A stretch of DNA of 64,000 nt from Todiramphus chloris collaris (GCA_025345505.1 JANVCC010000020.1:54550772-54614771), one strand, 5' to 3'; shown: positions 44,451 to 59,416, counted from the stretch's first letter. Translations and numbers: made by a program. Notes: generated by a model from the letters alone, not told the origin.

Positions 44451-47400
44451 TGTGCAGAACATGACAACACAGGCCACACCTTATGAGATCTATTGGTCAA
44501 GATGGATTTCTCCAGAATCAGATTTCCAAGTGTACAGTTTCTTGCTCATATGGTGGCTTAGGATTCATCAGTGAAGAATTTGGAGGGATGCTGCTCTTGG
44601 GCAAATGGGAAAATTGAAATCCCATGTCAGAAAATCTTCCAGTAGTCCTTCCAGGTTAGAAACAGTTTCTGCATTGTTGGACGGCTGGAGGATGACATTC
44701 ACCAAGATTCTTGACTCCTTGCACAGTAAAGTGTTCAACAACAATGAGAAGAAATATAACCTTGCTTTGCAAACCACGCCAGGGACTAGATGTCATTCAT
44801 GTCCACAGTTCCACAGGCTTCCAAGAAGACACTGAATGGAACTTCAAAGGGATGCAGCATGCTATTTACATATTACAGTGATACCAACAGGGCCCATTAG
44901 GACTGAGGCCTACTATTCAGCACAGCAAAAAGACAGCTTGCCTGACAAAAATTTTTCCCCATTTTTGTATGGTGATAGAGTCTCAGGCATCAGACACACT
45001 TTTAAAACACTGAGCATCAGCTGAGCTGTGGTAATTGCCCACTCACAGACAGAGTCTATGGGAGGATTTTTGACTCATCTGAATCAGCTTAACTTTCAAA
45101 AACAGAAATTAGCAGCGTCCGAATTATGTTAGCAGCTCAGGGACCAAGTGCTTGTGTATGCACATTTACCACAGGTCAGACAACAAGATTTTGAGAATAT
45201 ATTATTCCCAAGACTGATTGACAATCTTTGTCCCGAATAATTATTTTAGATGTGGTATTTCTTTTGTAAGCTAACAAAAGTAAATCCATCCACAATTTTA
45301 ATGCTGACACATCTATAGAAGTGCAATGGTGTAACTTCTTCTGCTTTCATGTATTCTCTTCTGATCACAGAGGACCTATCTCATTCACTTCCCACTCTTC
45401 TACTTCTGCTAGAAGAAAGAGTGAGCAGGTGATGCAACAGTTAAATTCTCATCTAAACAAGTCAGGCTAAATAAACCAGCAGCAAGTGCTAGTAAAAATG
45501 ACCCAAGTTAAAAGAGCAAGGCTTGTTAACAGTTGCTTAACTGAACAGTGAAGGTTAGTTAAGTGGGTTTGTTTGGACTTAGACCAGTTCAGGCAGTGAC
45601 TGCACATACAGTTTGGGCAGCAGATGGGAAGGGAAATAAAGGAATTAGACTCCTATCATTGGCCCCACAGGTATTAAGTTGATGGAAAGCTACAAGGGGA
45701 AACTCCTTCGGCCACTGTAACTACCTGCCTTGGAAAGGGACATCTGGGATAGTACCTTTCTCTAACTGAGAGTAGCACTGGCTCTACCTGGAATCTCTAC
45801 AGGCCACGCTCCTTGCCCCACAACTCCTGCAGCCACCTCCCCACAGCATTTAGAGGCCAAGTATGGGCAACTGGCTCCTACCCTGGGCTACTTCAACTGC
45901 TGTCTCTGGTTTTGCCTGCATGCCTCTTCTGTCCTGGCAGTATCAGCCCAGAATTTGCTTCAGAAAGTCTGAGCCCAGAAGAAAAACAAGGCTGCACCAC
46001 CTGAGAGACACAACATCTCTCTCTCTTTGCTCACTGATATGTACTTTTTAGCTGCTTCTACTTCCCCTTAAAACTTACAATATAAGAAGTGGAGAAAAAT
46101 TACTCCTCTCATTAGCAGTAACAGTCATTTGAAGAAAATACTTGTCTCACTAATTGGTCATTGTATTAGCAGTCCATTTGCTCTTGATCACCACTTCCTT
46201 TCAGTTACTCCTTGTGCTGCTGCTTCATCTTGCTTAGTGAGCAGGACAGCAGAACAAGGGGATCCAGTACCTCTTACTATTCAGCTACTTCTTTTTTTGC
46301 ATTACCTTAGTGAAGTCTTTTCACCTCTCTCCCAGAGGATGATTAGGTATAATGAGAGATAATACCAGAAGTCCAGTGATGACAAGTCCTGTGTAATACT
46401 ACCAGACATAGCATATCCTGAAACAGGTGAGCCAGCAGGATTTTTCTGTCCCAAAGGAAAAAGAAAGAAAACAATAAGCTAAAACTAGCAAACCACTTAA
46501 AGTGGTATTATTTCCCTGGTCATATAAAGGAGTGAGTGAAGACAAGATACCTCTGTGCTTAAGAAATGAAGTTAGAATAACAGATGAGCTCAGCATCCCA
46601 AACTGGAAAAAAAAAAAAAAAAAGACAATTCCAAACTGTTTTCTGTTTATCTTGTTTGCAACCAGGCAAAACTCATTAGAGCTGAATTTCTGCAGAGCAT
46701 CATATTGACATTCAATGGACCACTTGCAAAGTATGCATTTCCTTAAAGTGTTCCAAACAAACTATCTGGACCTGGAGCTGGGGCCAGCTGTTTGCTAGAA
46801 AGCCAGGCTTCAGGCAAAACAACCTTGCAAGCTTCCATACTTGCTCCAGTTTGCCAATTAAACACACAAAGCAAATAATGGGGAAGGGGAAGAAGGAGGG
46901 GAAATCACAGTTGCTTTGTCAGAAAATAAAATAAGCCAGAGATAGGAGCCAGTAGACATACTTACACAACATTATAATATGCAGAGCATTGCCTTCCTCC
47001 TGATCCTGGGAGCAATTTGTCATTATACTGAAGCCTCATTGCATTTGTTTCCTTTAAGGGAGCCAGAAGACTCATACACGACCCCCCATCTTTGAGTGAA
47101 TGTGGTCAGGCTGCCTATCAAGACATTTCAAGGGAAGGCCAAGATCCACGTCTTTGAAAGCCAACAGTTCCCTTGTCTGTGTGGAAGCCTTATGGACACA
47201 ACATAATACGGAATAGTCTGTCCCAGCAAAAGGCTGAACTACTAATCTTCTCCAGTACTGGCTAAAAGCAGCAAATGTTCTTTCTCTGGAAGAACAGTGA
47301 GGTATAGCTTTCAGACAACTCATGCAAGCAGTCAGTGCTGCAAAGGATGCCTTGGGATGCCCCTCCAAGTTTCAGTACCTGCCTTCTACCTACACCCAGA

Positions 47401-48830
47401 GGCAGGGGGCCACACACCAGGAAGACTAAAGATGGGCTTTTGTAAGGCCTTCTATATTAGACTCATTTTGACCTCCAATTTTGTTTGTGCACTAAGAATA
47501 CAGCAGCTAGACACCACTTAAAAAAGAACATCCCTGAAAGGCTCTAATTTTATCCATCTCTCTGTCACTCTAAGGAATGTTTCTGGCTGGGAACTGTGAC
47601 TTAGGTTGGGTGTCAGAGCATACTCTGTGATAGCTCAGGTCTCTGAAAGCTAATCTAACCTTAAGGAGAAGCCAGCTCAGTATCTCAGTCAGAGATGGCC
47701 TGGAAACAAGGTTGCCCTCACATCTCGCTTCTAAAACATAACCTATCTTGAGCCAAGACCACAGCAATGCGTGGGTTATCTCTCTACCTTATGACTTAAA
47801 TTCTCCATGCCTTTACCAGCAGAACTCAGTTCTATTTGCAACCCTCTCCTTCCTTTTCTAAGTTCTCTCCCTTTTCAAGAATCTAAGCCTGAGGGTAAGG
47901 TCCCACAGTACCTCAAGCTCAATCCTGTTTTGATCCCATCTTCATCTGTGTAATGGAAGTCATATAACCCAGCCTCCTTCCTTGGACTGTTTTTGGTGGT
48001 CATACATGTGGACCAATTTAAGGAGTTGAAAGTTCAAACCAGCTGAAAATAACCCACAACAAAATGAGACATAAGAAGTCATTAAGTTTCAGACAGAGCA
48101 GTCTTCTGAACAGATTCACTGCACATGAATGGAAAAGGAGGGGGGATGGGATGGGAAAGATGTAAAAAAGCAGTATGGACCCCGTATACAGTAGACCTGT
48201 CACCACAGACAGTGGCCAGGTCAGAAGTGAATGTGATACTTGGAGAAGCCCAGGAAGTATGCTTGTGTCAGCTTAACAAGATGGGGGCAGATGGACAGAA
48301 GGAAAGTAGAAGAGTCCTAAGGTGGCTTCAGCAAGCTGTATGTGCCTAAGACCAGCCTTGAGCTCTGCACTACACTGTAGCTCTTCATACAGACATATAT
48401 ATTTATGTCAGAAATGACAAGCAAAACCATTAGCAGTGACTCTGATTCATCTGCAATTTCCCTTTCAAGCTCCAAATCTGCCCTATGCAACTGTTCAAGA
48501 GTCTTTGTATGAATTGGCACATGCTTTGCTTAATTCATATATTTCTTTAATTATCAGGTGCCTATCTCGTAGTTAGAAAGCTTCTGATTGCCCTTAAAAT
48601 ACAGGTTGTATCAACCCTTTACTATAAGAAAAGCATCAATCCTTACAAAGGACAGATTATTGCAACCCATCATCATGTTTTAGACTATAGCAATATAAAA
48701 ATGTCTTTGGTCATTTGAACTATTGTTGAACACACCAATATTCTTGTTTTATACTCTAAAAGTGAAATCAGATAATTGCTTTGGCAAGGCTTCATATTGT
48801 ACACGGTTATAGCAAAACCTCCAGCAAAGA

Positions 48831-48863
48831 ATTTATTTATTTATTTATTTGTTTGTTTGTTTG
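48831..48863. repeat. (ATTT)n(GTTT)n microsatellite
   Basis: Five ATTT units followed by three to four GTTT units. Confidence 0.9.
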
Positions 48864-51800
48864 AGTTTTCAGAGATTCTTAAGCCTATACTCTTGTCTCC
48901 CAGAACTCCCACCCCAAAATCTCACAGCTTTACTTTATCCCCGACTTCAAAATCAGCACAAAAAAGTGAAACCTGACAGGAACTGGGGAAGTAGTTTTTA
49001 GGTAAAGGTAAAAGAAATCTTACAAGGTTTTTGTTCATTTTTAAATATTTAAGGACTGCAACCATAAAATCAAAATTTTGTGTTTTGGGTACTTTTATGT
49101 ACTGCTCTAACTAAAACCAGCTTTGTATAAAAATACAGTTTTGCAAGTCAGCCCACTTCATAAAGAGAACTACCCCCTTAAGCTACTGCTAAAAGGTCAT
49201 TTGGCCTGCAGGGACTTGCCCTCTTCTCTCATACACTGCTGTTAGCAGAATGGGAATGACCCAGCATCCCATAAACCTCTAAGCCCTTGAAATACCAGAG
49301 GCACCCAAGTCAAAAAGCAAGAAAAGCCATTAATTTGGCATTCATTTCCCTTTTTATATTCTTGGTGTGAGCCGTTTCTGGATGTAGATCCTGAAAAGGC
49401 TCAAATACAGATTTAGCTTTACACACTGCATGGGGTTCCGTTTACTTCAGCAACTGCAAACACTGGGAGGCCCAGGGACTTACAGAAAAACCAGAAATCA
49501 GGCTCCGCTCTCTCTTGAAAAAGGATCCTATCTATCTGGAAAGCAAATTTGCATCTGAGGGGGGTTGGGGTTGTTAGGCTGTTAGTTACATTACACCATG
49601 ATTAGTCCAACTGAAAAAAAAAAACCAGCAGGAAGAAAAAAAAAAAACAAACAGCTTCTACTTCCTCTCCACTCACAAGTTAGTTTATTATGTGTATTTG
49701 ATGGCCCTTCACAAAGAGGCAGTAAGACCCTGAACCTGCAATGACCCCTGTTTCCACACAGAACATATGGACTTCAGTGCAGGGGTTTGCCTGGACAGGG
49801 CTCATTGTCAAGTGAGACTCAAACATCCCTGAGCAAGCAGAAAAGCATAAAAACGTATTTTAATATTCCCTTAAAAAAAATGTCTGGCAGATTTTGAATA
49901 TTTTGTTTCTATAACATACTTCCTTTCCTATTGTTTTACAACTTGAACACATCCTGGTAGGTGCTGGATGCTCTGCAGGGTCTGCACTATTTATGTGTAA
50001 AGCACCATTCTGTATCATCTTGAGCTTCATTGCTCAGCACCTTCAACTCCTTCTGAACCCTGCTACAGATGAGGGTACTCAGCCCCTCTCTGAATGGAAC
50101 ACAGAACTTGTTTACTTTGATCTTAAGTGCTGGAATTGTTTGTGATTAAATCTAATTTCATCTAATCCTCAGAATTATCTATTCCCCTAACATTTACAAC
50201 TAGACTGAAAACAATACATGTAGAAATCACTAGCATCACACATCCTACTGAAGATGTAGTTAATTTACAGAATCTGTCCTTTGAAATGCAAGGATTTCAC
50301 AACAAATCTGTTGCTATAGCAACAGAGTAAGCGTATGTGAACTTCAGGCATTCGTATTCATAGAAACTCCTGAAGCAAGACCGACTGTTGGCCATAACAT
50401 CCCTACTCTTGCCAAGTTTCAAATAGTGCATGAATTATGCCAAAAATAAATGGGTGTGACTAATACAAGCACACAGAACACTGAGGGTAAAACACCCAAG
50501 CTTTTGCCTCTAAGGCAACATTTATTGATAGAAAAGATGGTCATTTGGAGAGCATGCCTTTTCCTTCTCTCTATCTTTTTGCTTTACCTGCACATCATAA
50601 AAGCCCCACATGCACATTTGCCTCTCATAAATTGTATGACTGCTAGTAACTGCACATCTTTGCAGTCTACAGAACAAAACTTTTTTAAAGAATTGCTCCC
50701 TTTGTACTCTCCTGGTATTTAAGGAACACGTGTGTGCTGAAGGAGGAAAGTCAATCTGTTTTAACTCATACCCTTGTCTCTCATAGTGCTGCAAGAAATT
50801 CTTTTCACAGCCTCTGAAAAAAGCATGCCCAGCCTTAGCCTGTGACAAGCTCTGCAACATCAAATCCATCTCTCTCACACCATCTCCTGACTGCCTCATC
50901 TCTGCACCCCAGCCCAATCTGCTCACTCTCATTTACCAAGGTCAGCCTTTTCAAAGGTGCTAGCTTGAGTTTAACGTGCTTTACCCAGATCCAGAAACTT
51001 CCTGCTAATTACTGTGGTCACACTTCCTAATCCAACAAGTATCAAACTGCACACTAGTCTCTCAAGTGGAATAGGTCACCTAGCTATCTGCTGCCGGTCA
51101 TTCAGTTGGCAGACTCTTGATGGAAGATAGCTCAGCAAGGTAGCTGTTCCAACATGAACAGCAATCTAGACTAATTACATATGATACACCCATTCTGACT
51201 CATAAGATAGCACAGGAGGGAAGAAGAGGAAGAAGATGAAGAGAAACAGGTAAAGTAAACACAGCAAGTACTTAACCCATCTAAGACACAGAGAAGTTAC
51301 ACACTTTCCACTCTTCCCTACAGAATAGATTCTGTGGATTTTGGATTCCTAGAATTTATTTAAATCACGATGTTACCTCTCTTTCTCTTCTTGCCCCAGC
51401 TCCGCTTCAGGCTATACACCAGCTCCATTTCCCATCATGATTCAACCAAAACCAACATTCCCTTCTCAGAAGTCAGTAATTGCTGCTGGGTCTGATGAAC
51501 ACTATAGATGCTGAGCAACACATTATTGAAAACAAACATGATGACAATGGAAGCATCTCTCTAGCTGTCATTTCACCCCATGTTCCCACACAGATGATTT
51601 TACAGTCTTTCACTCTGCCGGAGTCCTGATTTTTGCTTAACAATGGAATGTTGAGAGGAGAATGTGAAGACATGGAGGGTTCAGGAGACCAAGGCAGACC
51701 GCCATGGAGCAAAGGTCTTGCACAAGGAAAACATAAAGCTCCTAGGATTAACTTTACAATTTATCTGGAAACTCAGTGTGTGGATATTGGACATTTTCTT

Positions 51801-52312
51801 CTTTGTGTGCGTTGCCTCAATATTCAGTCCATTTTCTCAGATCAAGATCCTGAAGCCATGATCCCATGTTTGGGCAAAATGATGTCCTCCAATGCTTCCC
51901 ATCAGACACTATGTCAACCTGCCTTCCTTCCTTTCAGAAGTGATGACATCCACAAAATTTCAGTTCAACAATTCCAGGTGGACAGAATTTCATCTGGGCA
52001 TTAAGATGGTCACCACATATCCCCCATAAGTTTATTAGCACAGTTATTTTTCACTTATCTTGATAGTAAATGAATGTCAAGTGATTTCCATAGTTGTTCA
52101 TTCCAGATCCTGAAGAGAAATTTATAAAAGCCAGCCAGGTCAACAACTGAATGCAAGAACATGCCATCTTCTCAGGAACAAAAGAATTGCCCCAATGGGA
52201 TAGATTAAGTAAGACATGACTTGTTACAACATGGTTGCTTCAGGACTGATGCTACTTGGCTGGATTTTCTTGCACGTGATCCGGACACTAGGTTACACTT
52301 ATTGTTTGCCAC

Positions 52313-52972
52313 TGGAGGTTTTGATCAACACCTGGATGAACATGAGTCAGCAGTGTGCCCTGTTGGCCAGGAAGGCCAACACCATCCTGACCTGTATCAA
52401 AAATGCATGTCCAGCAGGAGTAGGGAAGTGATCATGACCTTGTACTCTGCACTGGTGAGGCCACAGCTTGAGTATTGTGTTCAGTTTTGGGCACCATGGT
52501 ATAAGAAGGACATTGAGGTGCTGAAGCAGATTCAGAGAAGGGCAACGAAGATGGTGAGGGGTCTGGAGAACATGTCTTATGCGGAGCAACCAAGGGAACT
52601 GGGTTTGTTTTTTTTGAAGAGGAGACTGAGGGGAGACCTTCTTGCTCTCTCCAATTACCTGAAAGGAGATTGTAGTGACGGTGGGTGTTGGTCTCTTCTC
52701 ACAAGTAACAAACAATAGGATGAGCAGTAATGGGCTTAAGTTGAGCCAGGGGAAGATTAGATTGGACATTAGGAAACCTTCTATACTGAAAGAGTAGTGA
52801 GGCATTGGAACAGACTACTGAGGGAGGGGGTGGACTCGTCATCCCTGAAGGTGTTCAAAAATCTGTAAAAGTAGCACTTCAGGACATAGTTTAGTGGTCA
52901 TGATAGTGTTAGGTAGATAGTTGGACTTGATGACCTTGGAGGTCTTTTCCAACTTTGATGATTCTGTGATTT
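52313..52972 (+). mobile_element. CR1-G: 5'-truncated CR1 LINE, near-identical to CR1-A, opposite strand
   Basis: About 660 bp of the C-terminal part of ORF2 and the 3' end. Similarity begins near TTTTGATCAACACCTGGATGA and ends at GATGATTCTGTGATT. The frame up to 52718 encodes [34 protein letters not shown] and [18 protein letters not shown], residue for residue like CR1-A apart from a few changes (K/E, T/A). An indel distinguishes them near AAAAGT/CACTTCAGGACATAG (52866-52890). An A run follows at about 52979-52992. The two copies are of a young subfamily. Confidence 0.93.
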
Positions 52973-54367
52973 CACTGGAAAAAAAAAAAAAAGGGAAGCC
53001 ACCTAGGTGCTGATGCTAATTATAGTATCTTCTGTTAGGATGGCTACAAAGATTCAAGAATGAATAGCCATGAAATACAATAGGTTGCTATGAATAAGGA
53101 GGATGAGAACACAATTTGCTGATCCATTTTGACAATCCATTGAGAAGTCCACTTTGTTCTTATAGAGACAGCTGTTTCCAGTTTCCAGGAGCTAGGCCAG
53201 GAAGCTATGAGGTCTTGTGTGAAGTATCAAAACAGCAGAAGAATAAGGCGGAAGTGGAGAAGGTGAGAAATCACAATGCTACTCATGGTCCATGGATTAT
53301 TTAAGAACACCTGTTTTACCTGAACACTTGACCTGGCTTTGCCCTGGAAAATTCATAATGCTGGCATCAAGTCACCACTTGGCAGGAAAATCAGATTGGG
53401 TTACTCACCATCACATGAGATGGGTCTGACTCCAAACAGCTCAGATTCAACCAATGCTGAAAACTGCATGTATTCATAAGCTCTTGACAATTGACTATTT
53501 CCCAGCGATGAGCGTTTAGGTAGTTTGCCTTTCAGCCTCTCTGCTAACAGCACTCAACTGAACAGAGCATGTCTTCTGAGTGTTCTGAAGTACTAGCAGA
53601 CACTGCAAAGCCAGGTCTGCTCCTAAGAGCTGTCTCAGAGCTCTTAGAAAGGCTTACCTTTGCTAACGTAGGTCTTTGGTCAAACTCCTCTCCCTTACAC
53701 CAGGCCACAACAGCCAGCAGTGGGCTGAAGAACCAAGATGTAAACTCACTCACTAGATTTTACACCACCCATCTCAGTTGTTTTACCCTTAATTTATGTT
53801 AGAGGTCACTCCAATCTAACTGAGCCCTGTCATCTCATTCCAAAATATTGACTATGGATTTTGCTGTGTTTCACCATCACATTATGGTCTTGATTGATGG
53901 GTTCTTGAATGGTCATGGAGTGCTTTCAGTCATGTCTGGCCACAGTGTAGCACTTTACCACATTAGTACATTTTCCTCTCAGAGTTTTAGTAAACTGCTT
54001 CTACAGTATGCAAACCTGCACTTCCTCAGGCCATAAATCTTAAGTTCTTTCAGCGGCGTAATGCCAGCACCCTGGGGACAATATGGACAGTCCCTAGAAA
54101 GGACTAGCAAGGGGATCTGAAACGTGCTTTCATTTCTACCCATTCACACATTTTTGGTGCCCTCTACCCTTCGGCAGAGATACAGAAAGCAGAAGGAAAT
54201 TCCTATTGCTTCATTCTAATAGTAGCCAAGGCTATGTTGTCCAGCCAAGTAGTGTTCATTGCCTTTAAAGAGATTAGTTCTGCTGTTCGGAAAAACATGT
54301 AAGTGAGTCTTGGCAGAACAGGAGATTTTGGAGTGGTTGTCCTACAGTAGTACTTGAACTTAAAGAA

Positions 54368-54448
54368 TTACAGGAGTTCCATGTTCAAATATCATTACAG
54401 GAGTTCCATGTTCAAATATCTTTACAGGAGTTCCATGTTCAAATATCA
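54368..54448 (+). repeat. 27-bp tandem repeat, three copies
   Basis: Units start at TTACAGG at 54368, 54395 and 54422. Each contains CAGGAGTTCCATGTTCAAAT. Copies are identical except at the unit junction, so the expansion is recent. Confidence 0.95.
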
Positions 54449-57400
54449 ATTAATACCATGTTCTTAATACCAGTTCCCAGTACTGTTTATGACCTGTAGC
54501 TCCACCTTTCTTCAAGTGTTCTAATTAGTTGACTTCCCTGGAAACCTGAGCTTTTGTCCCAGTCAAACTCCCTTTTCCATTTCTTCCCTCTAGAACAGAT
54601 AAATTTATTTCTAACTATTTTAAACCTATTGTACTTCTTACTGTTTTCTCTCAGAAATTGTTTGCTGTTTCTAGCCTGCAGTTTTTTGAAGGAAAAGAAA
54701 CATTAGTCTTGGGCCAAAAAAAAACATGTAGGTCAGTTTGTAGCTGTTACAGCCATTGTTCTTCTGTGAACAATGAAAGGGCAGTCTCTTCAGAAGTGTG
54801 GGATGTTCTGTACACTGTCACCAAACTGTCCACCATCTACATTACGTGGCTGGGCCAGAGCCAGCCTATCTAAGCAAGCACTGTAGTCTTGGCCAGGTGC
54901 ACTAGCAGACCTAAATACCCCTAAATGAAATAGGTTTGGTCTTGAGTGCCTCAAGGCTTCCCTTCACCTGCAATACAGGCAATATCCAAAGGTCCCTTGG
55001 TACTTTGCTCCCACGTAAGTGCCCAAATACTTCAGGGAATTAAGGAGTCCTCTGCATATTTGCAATATCAGAAGTATGAGTGACACAGGACAGGTTATTG
55101 CTCAAGGCTTCCCATATTCCAGCTCATGGGATCCATAAGACCAGGTACTTTACTTAGTAAGATCACACTGAGCTCACCATGAACTACTTGGGGCCAATGG
55201 AAAAGACTCCCACAAATATTCATGGATGTGAAACAGAGCCACTGGTGTTTGTAGATGAGTCCTATTACTAGCACTAAAGGAGCTTAACTATTTCTAAAAG
55301 AGATGAAAGAAACTACATTCCTAAGTGTTATTTTAAATAACTCCAATGCTTTAAGTAAGTGCATTAAATAGCTATTGAAGTGTCAGATTCAGAATGACTC
55401 TGCTCTTGGTAAATGAAGGTGTCAGTTTTCCTGGTAGCAAGATGGTGATCTGGTGCATAGAGATGAAAAACATTTCTCTCATTAATTTCAACGGCTCTGC
55501 CTAGAGATCCAAATCTTAAGCACATGCCTATGTACTTGATTGAACACAGAAAGGACTTCAGCACATGTTTAAGTGTTGTGATGAGTGTTGCCATATGAAT
55601 TTCAACATAGATTTACAGCTCTATGGCTTGACTGACAGAATCAACCCTTTCAAACATATATTATCTAATTAGTGCCTGAAGGGAAAGGCCTACATATATA
55701 ACATTTATCTTTTAGCACACAACTCACACAGCATTTCATGATGTCTTGACACTTACTAATTACATTCGATTTGTATATAAACACTGTCACATGATCCTTA
55801 ATCAAGAATTGGCTGAACAATCATAAACAAAGGATTATAATCGGAGAGTGGGGAGAATGTGTCTCAGAGGATGCCACAGGGAATTTTGGTTGTGTCCAGT
55901 CTTGTTCTCAAATTATAAGGAAAACAGAATTAAAAACAAGCCAGAGTTTGCAGATGGTAGAAAACAGGCATGAGAAGAGGTAGAAAAACAGAATACCTAG
56001 AAATGCTTGTAATGCAGTGGATAGAAAGAAAGGGTTATAATAGAAAGGAAGAAAGAAATTTCTATCTTCATGTTCTCAGCTGGAACAAAGACAATATTCT
56101 CAACACCTTCTGTACAAAGAGTTAAAAAAAAATATGAGTGATCCAAAATATGCACAAAGCAATAGTAAAGACAGTATCACAGTATCCTACAGAGCAATGA
56201 GAATTAGACATTGTCTCCAAGAAGAAAGGTAGAAGAAGGAAGTTTCTGTAAAAAGATCACATCTTCTAAAAAAAAACCCTAGCAGCAGGTATGGCACCAG
56301 TATAAATCCCCTTTCTGCCTCCTCTCTGTCTGCAAACATTCTTCCCTGAGGCTGTTCCAGCTTTGCCATCTCTAGGTCTATGGACTTAAGTCACCCCAGC
56401 TCCTGTCACAGGCTGGGACTTGTACAGGAGGCAAGATAAACTACTTATCATGACAACTGGGAAATTCCTTCCTTGCTCAAGCAGTCAGACCCTGGGACCA
56501 GGATGTGATTGTCATCAATAGGCAGTGGAAGTGGGTGACTCAGAGGCACTCCTGGGTTTTAGAGTCTCCTACAGCCATGTAAGACTTTGCATATGTTCAC
56601 AAGAGCATGGAAGCTCCTAAGGGATTGCAGGATAAGAGCCTAAACTTGCACTGGAAGCTAAGAGAAGGACTGCAGAACCTCCTTCTGGATGGAATACAGA
56701 ATACCCTTCAGCTAAGAGGAAGCAAAATGCTGGGGCCTGCATTCTGTATTTGCAGAGCTGCAAGAAGTTAGCCCAAAGACATTTTTTTCCTCATTAGTTT
56801 GGCATTTGCTAAAAGCCACTACAGTTGCACTTACAGCATACCATTTTTCAGATGACCAGAAGACTTATTTTCATCTGCCTGTCAATTAATTAATTTATTA
56901 TTCAGACCTTTAAGTAAAAGTTTTCTCTCATAACTTTCATACCATTGTAAATTTTTACCATGTAGGGGAATCAAGTAAAATCCATCAGAGTTTTCAATCA
57001 ATATGAAATATATATAGATAAAAAGAGAGAAATACATGAAGAAAGTGCAGCAATGGTATTAAATTTCAGAGCAAAATCATTTATTGTTAAATGAAGCTGC
57101 TGTGTAGAAACAAGATTGATTATTCATAATACCACCTATTACCAGAACTCTTTACAGACACCAATAAGCTTTTATACATGTTTAACATGTCAAAGTCAAT
57201 TTGCCTTTACACATGTATATTTCATAAAGTTACTTAAGTATACAACCAGACACCCAAGTATTATATAGAGTATACATTTGTTTGTATTTACTTAATATTG
57301 CCCTAGCTATTGACAACCTTAAAAGAACACATGTCTTAAAAATAAAAGAGGCTTCTTTAGGAAAAGACCTGCCACGAAAAGTTATGTGTTTTCTAAAATG

Positions 57401-59390
57401 GTAGAGGGCTACTATTTTAAAGCAGAAAGAAAAATTGTGTAATTATATATCTTTATAGCTACATATTGTATTATACAGCATAATTTACATAGCTAGAGTA
57501 ACCAAGGTTGAGGATATCTCCCCTAACATACACCCAGCAACCCCAGATAACATGAGAAATAAGGGATACACTAGGGAGCACAGGGAAAAAAAAACACACT
57601 TACTCAGCTCAGATCCATCAGACCTTCTAATCCCTACAAGTAACACCACTCCAAAGCCTGAAGTCATTGACATGCACTGTGCAGGTGGGACTACAACAGC
57701 TCAAGTAAAGCCACAGTACATAGCCATAGATCAGGTCCAGTACAATCAATGCTGAACCAGTCTCTTCAGCCCCCCCTGATACAGGTGCAGGCTGCCTCTG
57801 CCTGTGCTTTCACTTCTAGAGGCACCCTGATCTATCTGCTAACTGCTGGAGGGTTGCTTAACAGCAATGCCAGCACTGCTGTCATCTAGGTACTCCTGAA
57901 AGCTATATAACTATTCTGACTTACTCCTGTATCTGAGCCAGCACACCTTATGACTGCATAGAGCAAACTCAGGTCACCTCCTCTCCATAGCTCATGTATA
58001 ACCCACAACCCAGACATCCACTCACAGAAACCTGACAACATCCTGCACATAGTTCCATCTGCTCAGTGAGCACCACAGCTTCACCTGGAGCATCTGGGGG
58101 GATACGACCCACTGCTTTGTCTTCCCGCCACCTCATCAGATCCCAACACAGCTAGTGGAGTTAACAACAGATCATTCACCCTTCAGAGCAGCTTCTGCTG
58201 CCTGGTAACCTCAGGATCCTGCTACACCTCAAATACAGGGTCCAATCTCCAGAACCCTTCTTTCCACAAGGGCACAGCTCTCCCACTCCACTCTGAGTAC
58301 CTTTTTATAGCCCAGCCTCCTCATGCTGCACAGGACTAGTAGGCTGAGTGCCTTTTAATACTTCTCTTCCTGGTGAGGGTGGGAATGTGCTCCCTGTTGC
58401 TGCTTTACAAATACTGAACAACTTCACCCAGTCTCTGCAGGACAGAGAAACTGTTGTGTCCCCGTTGGGGAAACTGACGCAAGCAGCTTGAGCTGCTGTC
58501 TGTGAGCACCAAACCTGTGCTTTCCTTACATTACCACAATAAGTCAGGAGTAGCTGTGTAGGCCATAAACAGATCAGCTGCCCACACACACAAAGTCTGT
58601 CTGAAGCACCCACCACTGATGAGCTCTGAAGCTGATTTCAACACAGTACTACCAGGGCTCCCTTTTGGACAAAGCACCTTCACAGCCAAAAATGAAAGCC
58701 TGAGGAAAGCTTATTATCTATGAAATGCAGACTTAAGAAAAAAATAGAAACCCCCTCAGCATTCTGAATTTAGCTTACCTTAAAACATCCCTGATAGTTC
58801 AACGGAAAGATAGGTAAATGTGTAAATGCTGAAGCACAGGTTAACAATGAGCTGAAACCGAGAGCCCAGTTTTCTTCCTGTTGACATTTCTGAAATAAGT
58901 CCATTTGAGTCCAGGAAGTTCCTCTGCTTTCATATCACCAAAATAATCATCAAAATCTAAACTATTCCTGGTAAAATATTTCTGGAACATTCAGCTTTTG
59001 AATAAATGTATTCCTCCTTCACACTATACATCTTGTACTTGATGGCACAGGAGAAAGACAAAATGCCATGTTTTTCTGTGTTCACTTGTGTTCTGAATAT
59101 ATAGAGAAAACATTGCAGATTTCCCCGTAAGTTACTTTGGAAAAGCTCCTGCAGTCATTCTTGCAGTCTACTGAGCAATTCCTCAAATAAATATAACATC
59201 CAGAAAGACTGAGTTTGTGTCACAGAGACACATCCTTACAGCTGAGAATCATTTTCAGGCTTTGAATCCAGCTAAAAAGAGATGCATTAGCAAACACAGA
59301 CAATGAATGACTATTTCCTTGTAAATGAGGTCTGAATAGCAGACATGATGAATTCAGAGACCCCCTACATGATATAAATAAATAGCCATG

Positions 59391-59416
59391 TTATTATTAT
59401 TATTACTGTTATTATT
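59391..59416. repeat. (ATT)n microsatellite
   Basis: Six to seven ATT units, then ACTG and two further ATT units. Confidence 0.85.

Larger units (their letters stand above)
40443..52312. other. Unique AT-rich sequence; no gene recognised
   Basis: No exon, RNA gene or young repeat is recognised. It contains the hairpin at 43297-43364, a MIR-like fragment at 44295-44450, an A run at 46603-46622 and an ATTT/GTTT microsatellite at 48831-48863. A 110-codon open frame at 40765-41094 (plus) has a short basic, helix-prone stretch but no family match. Confidence 0.45.

Noticed and set aside
57770-58620. Possible promoter/CpG-island-linked exon region
   Set aside because: G+C is only mildly raised, CpG remains sparse and no splice-flanked coding frame is recognisable.
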